NCBI GenBank assembly: GCA_021163175.1
Contig: JAGGXG010000097.1
Span: 1 to 10,725, forward strand
DNA: 10,725 nucleotides
Direction of reading: 5' to 3'
Source of the DNA: Thermoplasmata archaeon
GTDB lineage: Archaea > Thermoplasmatota > E2 > UBA202 > JdFR-43
Part shown: positions 6,439 to 10,725 of the stretch, piece by piece
How positions within the stretch are numbered: position 1 is the first letter of the stretch
Layout of the letters: each line of letters opens with the position of its first letter
Notes under the pieces: model-generated
Seen by the model: the letters and a program-made list of their open reading frames with translations, nothing else
What the model was told of the DNA's origin: nothing
Databases searched by the model: none
Position numbers and translations under genes: made by a program

Positions 6439-7046
6439 ATGCCAGCGATGACTGCTATCCATGAAAGGGCGATAATGGCTGCAGAAGCTGTATAGTAAAG
6501 AGTGTTTCTTATTTTTATTTCCTTTGGAATAGCAAGTATCAAAGGCAGCATAACTGCACCGATAATTAAAGCGTACGTTGCTCCTGCAATGATAATTGGT
6601 AAGTTGGAAATAAGATCGCGCAAATAGAATTTGGAAGTTATCATTGGAGTGATTATCTGCGTAGCTATATAGCCTATTGAATATATTGAATAACCGGATA
6701 TTGCACCCATTCCCATCCTGATTATATTGCTTTTTTCTTTATGCCATGGAATAATCCATAATGCTTCAAATACCAGCCCCTCTACAAATATTGAAATGGA
6801 TGCACATAGCAGGCAGCCCCCCATAGGATTGAAATGCCTCATTATCGCCGCTATGGATGCCATACATAGTTGCATCCCTTTTGTATCGTATGCAAAACGG
6901 GTATAAGCCATAATGGAGAAAGCGATCCCTGCCATTATTATTCCTGCTCCTATGCCATGAGTATGCAAATAATCTCCGAGAGAACATTCCAGCAAACCCC
7001 AGATAGAACCAAACAAAATAATTGCAAGAACTTTCTTCTTCATCAT
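6435..7046 (-). CDS. Polytopic membrane protein of unrecognised family
   Basis: The 203-residue protein is almost wholly hydrophobic, with about six or seven membrane segments (roughly 6-22, 32-50, 55-70, 76-98, 112-135, 150-173 and 184-201). Size and layout recall S-components of ECF vitamin or metal transporters, but I cannot assign a known family. Polar residues near or within membrane segments include E20, C21, D25, H28, H30, R70, H71, C78, C81, E89 and E94. The GLLECSLGDYLHTHG and RHFNPMGGCLLCAS stretches stand out as possible ligand or metal sites. The gene begins with two ATGs. The first (7046) overlaps the previous stop as ATGA. The second (7043) lies at a better distance from the GAGGTGA ribosome site. 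Its stop overlaps the start of the P-loop NTPase. A transporter or membrane receptor energised or controlled by that NTPase is plausible but unproven. Confidence 0.75.
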   Translation of the reverse strand: MMKKKVLAIILFGSIWGLLECSLGDYLHTHGIGAGIIMAGIAFSIMAYTRFAYDTKGMQLCMASIAAIMRHFNPMGGCLLCASISIFVEGLVFEALWIIPWHKEKSNIIRMGMGAISGYSIYSIGYIATQIITPMITSKFYLRDLISNLPIIIAGATYALIIGAVMLPLILAIPKEIKIRNTLYYTASAAIIALSWIAVIAGI

Positions 7047-7474
7047 ATCACCTCTATTTTTATAACATCTTTAATCCAAAATGCTCTAGGCAAATCAGGA
7101 AATATTGTTCTTTTATCTTCAGTCAATATGCCATTCATCATATCCTCCCATTCAACCGTTTTTTGATATAATCCTCCTTCTTTTCCCGGACCTGCAACCG
7201 TATATTTATGCTCTTCAGGGTTTTTTACCCTGCTCATATTAATTATGTCGGAAAGCAATGCTCCAGTGTAATTCTTTAGGACTCCTTTATCATTCACTTC
7301 TACGCTTATTATCCTGCATTTCTTAAAAATATCATCCATGAATATTTTTTCATTTCCCACAGTGATAAAATCTCCTTTGTTTATTTGCTGAGAATGAAGA
7401 TATAAGCTTGATGCAATTCCAGTTGCAAGAAGCAAGAGAGCAATTACGCTTATAACAAACTCCCTCCTACTCAT
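7043..7474 (-). CDS. Tat-anchored small molybdopterin-domain-like protein
   Basis: The 143-residue protein starts MSRREFVISV and continues into a hydrophobic run to about residue 27. The S-R-R-x-F-V beginning is a good twin-arginine (Tat) motif, so the folded domain should sit outside the membrane as an anchored or released protein. The rest (about 35-143) resembles a trimmed sulfite-oxidase-type molybdopterin-binding domain (Oxidored_molyb). It has KNYTGALLSDII (67-78), VEWEDMMNGIL (108-118) and the closing PDLPRAFWIKDVIKIEV (126-142), which fits the family's end in a WVK-x-I-x-x-IEV pattern. C53 lies 18 residues before the YTG glycine, roughly where that family places the Mo-ligating Cys, but assignment is tentative. 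The protein is far shorter than catalytic members, so it may bind a cofactor or ligand rather than act as an oxidoreductase. It is the first gene of a three-gene unit and has its own TATA box. Confidence 0.72.
   Translation of the reverse strand: MSRREFVISVIALLLLATGIASSLYLHSQQINKGDFITVGNEKIFMDDIFKKCRIISVEVNDKGVLKNYTGALLSDIINMSRVKNPEEHKYTVAGPGKEGGLYQKTVEWEDMMNGILTEDKRTIFPDLPRAFWIKDVIKIEVI
7048..7055 (-). promoter_or_regulatory. Shine-Dalgarno site for the membrane protein
   Basis: AGAGGTGA on the minus strand closely matches the anti-Shine-Dalgarno complement. It lies one base before ATG 7046 and four bases before ATG 7043, favouring the second ATG. It is embedded in the end of the upstream coding region, so translation of the pair is probably coupled. 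Confidence 0.55.
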
Positions 7475-7496
7475 TATTTCTGGAATGCGTATTTCT

Positions 7497-7504
7497 TATT
7501 TAAA
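7497..7504 (-). promoter_or_regulatory. Archaeal TATA box for the Tat-protein operon
   Basis: TTTAAATA on the minus strand lies within an AAATTTTAAATAAG context, centred about 26 bases before ATG 7474. It is in the 51-base gap after the permease gene and makes the three downstream genes a separate transcription unit. Confidence 0.65.
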
Positions 7505-7525
7505 ATTTTATGCAATCCATTGAAA

Positions 7526-8803
7526 TCACATGATCAGTAAAAACATGCTGCAAACGACCATGCTAGCTATCCCAACAACACTCCCAAATTTAAGCCAATC
7601 TTTCGTCGTTATCTCATGTCCATATTTTTTTGATAACATCATGGTTATTACGCCTGCCGACGAGCCAATGGGCGTTATATTTCCGCCCATGCCGACGCCC
7701 ATCGCCAGCGCCCACCATAATATGCTGGAATGATACTGGCTTGCCAGAGAGGATATAACGGGAATGAATGCAGCTGTTACAGGTATATTGTCTATGAAAG
7801 ATGATGATATCCCAGCCACCCATAGCACGAGCATTGATGTAAAAATAACGTTTGATGAAATGGCTGCTATTCCTCTTGCAAGCATTTTAAGCACGCCAGT
7901 TTCCTCAAGCCCCCCAACAAGAGAAAACAAAGCTATGAAGAATACGAGAGTTGGCCATTCCACAGCTTTAAAAGCTTCTTTTGGCGATTCAGAAGAAATA
8001 AGGAGAGCCATGACTCCGCCAGACAAAGCCACGAAGGCTGGAGATATTCCTGTATATGCTTCGGTAGCGAAAAAGAAGAGCATGGCGAAAAGTATGTAAA
8101 GATAATAGTTCATTTTTTTTCTGCTTCTTATGTATATCCTTTCATCTATCTTCATCAATTTTTCAACATTTTTCGCCTCCTTCTTTACCCATTTCCTGTA
8201 AATCAATCTGCCAAGCAATATCGATACAAGTAAAGAGGCTGCTACTGGAGGAAATAGATTTATCAAAAAATCGTTGAAATTGAAGCTGGAAGCGAAGGCA
8301 ATCATTATGTTTGGCGGATCTCCAATCATAGTTGCAACTCCGCCCACGTTGGATAGAATCGCTTCTCCAAGCATAACCGGCACAGGATTTATTTCCAGCA
8401 TCTCAGCAATCTCAACAGTCAAAGGAACAACGAGCAAAATTGTCGTCACATTATCAATGACCATTGAAACAAAGGTTGTAATCAAACTGAGATATAAAAA
8501 AATCAACCATGGTCTGCCTTTTGCCATTTTTATAGCTTTTATACCAAGATATTTAAAAAAACCTGTCTTTGCTATCAGCCCAACGTATGTCATCATCCCA
8601 AAAAGCAACAAAATTACATCCCAGTCAACATAAGATAAAGCATCCTCAAAACCCATAAAACCAAGGGCATAGCCGGCAGAGACCATCATGAATAAGCCAA
8701 GCAGGGCAGCAACGCTTCTCTCTATTTTCCCACTGAATATTAGAATATAGCTTGCTGCGAATATTATTATTGCTATTATTTGCGGAGCATCCGTTTTTCC
8801 CAC
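7526..8803 (-). CDS. ArsB/NhaD-type permease (SLC13/P-protein superfamily)
   Basis: This secondary transporter has about 425 residues and around 11-12 membrane segments. It shows the two inverted halves of the ion-transporter superfamily. The first half has DNVTT (117-121) and GGVATMIGDPPN (154-165). The second has DNIPVTAAF (338-346) and GMGGNITPIGSSAG (about 371-384). A hydrophilic loop (about 203-232) separates the halves. Members carry arsenite, Na+/H+, citrate or other anions; the substrate cannot be told here, and no arsenic genes are nearby, so arsenite is not favoured. The start is uncertain. GTG 8803 places the first membrane segment just after a short N-terminus and overlaps the stress-protein gene by 28 bases. 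ATG 8854 would add 17 residues, including two Cys, but overlap by 79 bases. The gene shares a transcript with the tandem stress protein, a common pairing for transporters controlled by nucleotide-binding USP domains. Confidence 0.85.
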   Translation of the reverse strand: MGKTDAPQIIAIIIFAASYILIFSGKIERSVAALLGLFMMVSAGYALGFMGFEDALSYVDWDVILLLFGMMTYVGLIAKTGFFKYLGIKAIKMAKGRPWLIFLYLSLITTFVSMVIDNVTTILLVVPLTVEIAEMLEINPVPVMLGEAILSNVGGVATMIGDPPNIMIAFASSFNFNDFLINLFPPVAASLLVSILLGRLIYRKWVKKEAKNVEKLMKIDERIYIRSRKKMNYYLYILFAMLFFFATEAYTGISPAFVALSGGVMALLISSESPKEAFKAVEWPTLVFFIALFSLVGGLEETGVLKMLARGIAAISSNVIFTSMLVLWVAGISSSFIDNIPVTAAFIPVISSLASQYHSSILWWALAMGVGMGGNITPIGSSAGVITMMLSKKYGHEITTKDWLKFGSVVGIASMVVCSMFLLIM

Positions 8804-9618
8804 CTCTTTTTCATTCGCCTCACAAAAATCACTGGTATTGGAACATGTGTGCATATTGCTTGTGTTACATGGCCGAGATAATGCATGAAAAGGAATTGTC
8901 TGCCAATGCCCATTATTAAAATGTCATTGTCCATCGCATGTTCAAGTATTTTTTCCACAACATCTCCCTTCTCCAATGATTTTTTAACTTTAACATCCAT
9001 GAACGATGCTTTCCATTCAACATTTTCAAGAACATTTTTTCCATGGCTTTCCTTTTCATTACTTTCAATTACATGCAATGCTTCGAGCTCAGCTTTATAA
9101 TATGAAGAAAATAAAATGGCAAAATTTTTTGCTCTCTCACTTTTCCCACTTCCATCTGTAGCGAAAAGAACTTTTTTTATCGGGAATCTATTGCATTCAT
9201 TTGCGAGAGTTAAAACTGGAATGTGGCTTCTTTTGAGAACATTTTTCACAGTTGAACCCATTCTCTGAGCAGATGTTGTTGCTTTCCTGCTATAAACCCT
9301 CATTGCAATTAAATCAGCATCTCTTCTATGGGCATAGCTAATGATCTTTTTTGAAGGCAAACCTTCAAGGATTCTACTTTTTATGTTCGTATTTTTTATT
9401 CCTTCTTCTTCAAGCAATCTTTTTCCTCTTTCTATCGCCTTTTCTGCACTTTCTCTCATCTCCTTATAAAGCAAGCTTGTCAGCTGCACTCCTCTCTCGC
9501 ATGTGTTAATGACGCTTATCAGGCAGAATTCAGCTGAGGGAAAAGCATTTGCAACATACTTTATTACATGATCCTCAAGCCCGTATCCATCTGTGGGTAT
9601 GACTATCTTTTTTATCAT
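8776..9618 (-). CDS. Tandem universal stress protein (two UspA domains)
   Basis: About 280 residues form two UspA domains. Domain 1 runs from KKIVIPTDGYG (residue 3) to VLTLAN (about 140). Domain 2 runs from IKKVLFATDGSG (147) to IPVIFV near the C-terminus. Each starts with the beta-strand and TDG of an ATP-binding USP. The later G-x2-G-x9-G-S/T motif is degenerate. Domain 1 has RVYSRKATTSAQRMGST (107-123) without the first glycines, and domain 2 has GIGRQFLFMHYLG followed by HVTQ instead of GS. ATP binding is thus uncertain, especially in domain 2. The basic tail (RRMKKRWEKRMLRK) overlaps the permease gene, suggesting co-translation and a role as its cytoplasmic partner. I prefer ATG 9618 (MIKKIVIPTDG) because a TATA-like element lies about 29 bases upstream and the family begins just so. 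ATG 9642 would add eight residues (MNDKIRKR). Confidence 0.88.
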   Translation of the reverse strand: MIKKIVIPTDGYGLEDHVIKYVANAFPSAEFCLISVINTCERGVQLTSLLYKEMRESAEKAIERGKRLLEEEGIKNTNIKSRILEGLPSKKIISYAHRRDADLIAMRVYSRKATTSAQRMGSTVKNVLKRSHIPVLTLANECNRFPIKKVLFATDGSGKSERAKNFAILFSSYYKAELEALHVIESNEKESHGKNVLENVEWKASFMDVKVKKSLEKGDVVEKILEHAMDNDILIMGIGRQFLFMHYLGHVTQAICTHVPIPVIFVRRMKKRWEKRMLRK

Positions 9619-9642
9619 TCTCTTTCGTATTTTGTCATTCAT

Positions 9643-9650
9643 AATATAAT
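9643..9650 (-). promoter_or_regulatory. Possible TATA box for stress protein-permease operon
   Basis: ATTATATT on the minus strand, about 29 bases before ATG 9618. It is a weaker match than the TTTAAATA boxes elsewhere. If real it excludes ATG 9642, which it nearly touches. Confidence 0.4.
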
Positions 9651-9662
9651 TTTTGGATTTTG

Positions 9663-10193
9663 TTATGCTTCGTATATGGCTACAGCCTCTCCATACTGCA
9701 AAATATGCCCTTTCATCGCTTTTTCCAATGCCTTTCTTTCAGCTCCACCTTCCAGATCAATGAAATCATCGAGCCCATAAACCCTGAAATGATAGTGATG
9801 CACCTCACCAGGCGGCGGGCGCGGCCCATCGTAGCCAATTCTATGGAAATCGTTTTTTCCTTGAATGGCGTGGATAGGAGCCTCAACAACACTCTTTTTA
9901 GGTATGTTGGCTGGTATGCTCATGTTTGGATGCTTTGCCTCAATATTCCATATAAGCCAATGAGTAAAGGTGCCATGGGCGTTGGGATCATCCATTATTA
10001 TGGCTATGCTTTTCACATTTTCATTTATTTTTGAAATGTAAATTTTTGGAGATGTGTTGTTGCCATCGTAAATATGGCTAAGAGGAAATTCTTTAAAGCC
10101 AAGACTTACTTGCAGTTTTTCATAGCTCTCATTTTTTTCAAGGCATCCAGGCAAGAGAAAAATAATGGCAATTAAAGGAATAAACCATCTCAT
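9663..10193 (-). CDS. YbhB/YbcL-type PEBP-family lipoprotein
   Basis: The 176-residue protein belongs to the phosphatidylethanolamine-binding/Raf kinase inhibitor-like family. Visible motifs are IIMDDPNAHGTFTHWLIWNI (65-84), matching the family's D-P-D-x-P-x-G-x-x-x-HW anion-pocket block, and YDGPRPPPG (121-129) followed by HHYHFRVYGLD, matching the GPxPPxGxHRYxF block. The N-terminus MRWFIPLIAIIFLLPGC is a signal peptide with a lipobox-like LPGC (14-17), so a membrane-anchored extracellular lipoprotein is likely. Bacterial YbhB/YbcL are soluble proteins of unclear role; the ligand here is unknown. The gene has its own TATA box and lies 32 bases downstream of the NifX-like gene and 44 bases upstream of the preferred stress-protein start. 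Confidence 0.88.
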   Translation of the reverse strand: MRWFIPLIAIIFLLPGCLEKNESYEKLQVSLGFKEFPLSHIYDGNNTSPKIYISKINENVKSIAIIMDDPNAHGTFTHWLIWNIEAKHPNMSIPANIPKKSVVEAPIHAIQGKNDFHRIGYDGPRPPPGEVHHYHFRVYGLDDFIDLEGGAERKALEKAMKGHILQYGEAVAIYEA

Positions 10194-10211
10194 AATTTTT
10201 ATTATGCGATG

Positions 10212-10219
10212 AATTAAAA
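10212..10219 (-). promoter_or_regulatory. TATA-like element for the PEBP lipoprotein
   Basis: TTTTAATT on the minus strand, centred about 22-23 bases before ATG 10193, consistent with a leaderless mRNA. It directly follows the NifX-like stop codon. Confidence 0.45.
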
Positions 10220-10225
10220 TTTTTT

Positions 10226-10600
10226 CTAATGCTCGTGCTTTCCGAATTCTCCGCTATTTTTCCAGTTAGCATCTATAAACAATTTTCCTTCCACGAATTT
10301 TTCAACAACTTCCTTTATCTTTCCCTTTACACCAGTTATTACATCTATTCCAAGATTGTTAAAATAATCAATGGCTCTTTCTCCCATTCCATATGCAATC
10401 ACAAGATTTGCACCATGTTTTTTAATGAATTCTGGCAACTCGCCATAGCCATGTTCTTCAAATGACACCTTCACAACTTCTACATTCTTTAATTCCCCAT
10501 CTTCTATTTCTATGAATGTGTAGTATCTGCATCTTCCAAAATGCATGCTTATCTCGCTTTCCAATCCTTTTTCATCTTCGCTTGGTATCGCAATCTTCAT
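10226..10600 (-). CDS. NifX/NifB-type dinitrogenase Fe-Mo cofactor-like protein (COG1433)
   Basis: A small soluble protein of 124 residues, about the size of the stand-alone archaeal COG1433/MTH1175-type proteins. It shows MKIAIPSEDEKGLESEIS, then MHFGRCRYYTFIEIEDGE (19-36) with the characteristic HFGRC/HFG-x-A element, and NLVIAYGMGERAIDYFNNLGI (65-85), the typical G-M-G-x-x-A block followed by the G-I-x-V strand. In nitrogen fixers the domain binds Fe-Mo cofactor precursors. In organisms without nitrogenase the role is unknown, perhaps Fe-S or metal handling. There is no nif gene in the window. The short tail ends GKHEH, and C24 plus these His residues are possible ligands. I chose ATG 10600, where the family's conserved first strand begins and a TATA-like element lies about 25 bases upstream. 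An in-frame TTG at 10636 would add 12 residues. Confidence 0.88.
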   Translation of the reverse strand: MKIAIPSEDEKGLESEISMHFGRCRYYTFIEIEDGELKNVEVVKVSFEEHGYGELPEFIKKHGANLVIAYGMGERAIDYFNNLGIDVITGVKGKIKEVVEKFVEGKLFIDANWKNSGEFGKHEH

Positions 10601-10615
10601 GATTGGAAATACAAA

Positions 10616-10630
10616 CCTCCTTAATAATTT
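10616..10630 (-). promoter_or_regulatory. TATA-like element and overlapping GGAGG before the NifX-like gene
   Basis: On the minus strand AAATTATTAA (10621-10630) is centred about 25 bases before ATG 10600, fitting a leaderless promoter. It runs directly into AAGGAGG (10616-10622), a perfect Shine-Dalgarno string, but 15 bases before the ATG, too far for normal use. The GGAGG may be chance, or act as a promoter element downstream of the TATA box. Confidence 0.45.
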
Positions 10631-10658
10631 TTGCAAAGTGTAAAGTAAACAGACATCG

Positions 10659-10721
10659 GTAACATTTCTAAATCAATTTCCCATTCCTTATAGGAGGGGA
10701 ATGGGAAATGTCACATGTTAC
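10659..10721. repeat. Nested inverted repeat at the window edge
   Basis: A perfect 12-base stem (10676-10687 with 10698-10709; ATTTCCCATTCC) closes a 10-base loop. Outside it GTAACAT at 10659-10665 pairs with ATGTTAC at 10715-10721. Both arms, read 5' to 3' inwards, start GTAACAT and end ATTTCCCATTCC, so this is an imperfect palindrome of about 63 bases. No oligo-T follows on either strand, so a terminator is unlikely. It lies upstream of the NifX-like gene, and no coding frame covers it. It could be an operator-like site, a structured RNA, or one end of an element that continues past the window. Confidence 0.7.
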
Positions 10722-10725
10722 TCCA

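Noticed and set aside
7526..8803. Arsenite efflux role for the permease
   Set aside because: The superfamily is broad and no arsR, arsA, arsC or arsM gene is present nearby. Pairing with a stress protein does not indicate arsenic.
10226..10600. Nitrogen fixation locus
   Set aside because: Only a stand-alone COG1433-type protein is present. No nifH, nifD, nifK, nifE or nifB gene is in the window, and such proteins are common in archaea that do not fix nitrogen.
10616..10620. GGAGG as the working ribosome site for the NifX-like gene
   Set aside because: It is 15 bases from the ATG that starts the conserved domain, and no in-frame start lies at a normal distance. A TATA element in the right place favours a leaderless start.
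10676..10709. Hairpin as a transcription terminator
   Set aside because: No T tract follows the stem on either strand, and it sits upstream of the nearest gene rather than after one inside the window.

Overview
The window looks archaeal, most likely from an AT-rich euryarchaeon with a Thermoplasmata-like style. Three observations support this. Archaeal TATA (box A) elements of the form TTTAAATA sit about 22-27 bases before start codons, which implies leaderless mRNAs. Internal genes of operons are joined by 4-base ATGA overlaps, sometimes with a Shine-Dalgarno motif. The protein set (THEP1-type NTPase, archaeal inositol-phosphatase/FBPase family, EGY-like site-2 protease, ThiL, COG1433 NifX-like protein) is typical of Archaea. 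The species cannot be fixed from sequence alone.

Layout: bases 19-861 are an insertion sequence with imperfect terminal inverted repeats and a DDE transposase whose N-terminus looks damaged. Next, on the minus strand, come a small metallo-beta-lactamase-fold hydrolase and thiL. A 45-base divergent intergenic stretch with one TATA-like element separates thiL from a plus-strand M50 site-2 protease. The protease ends tail to tail, inside a shared TCATGA palindrome, with a minus-strand gene for a membrane protein carrying a TrkA-C (RCK-C) domain.

From 3630 to 10600 every gene is on the minus strand. Read 5' to 3' (right to left), these are: a NifX/NifB-type cofactor-binding protein; a lipoprotein of the YbhB/PEBP family; a tandem universal stress protein overlapping an ArsB/NhaD-type permease; a three-gene ATGA-coupled unit made of a Tat-anchored small molybdopterin-domain-like protein, an unrecognised polytopic membrane protein and a Cys-rich P-loop NTPase; then an inositol-phosphatase-family enzyme coupled to NAD kinase, coupled to the TrkA-C membrane protein. 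The phosphatase-NAD kinase order mirrors the fused NADP phosphatase/NAD kinase known from Methanocaldococcus, so these two probably set the NAD/NADP balance. The right edge (10659-10721) holds a strong nested inverted repeat outside any gene.

The best candidate for an undescribed system is the 5980-7474 unit. The rest is mostly housekeeping and accessory metabolism. No intergenic stretch exceeds about 150 bases, and I saw no tRNA, rRNA or CRISPR array.
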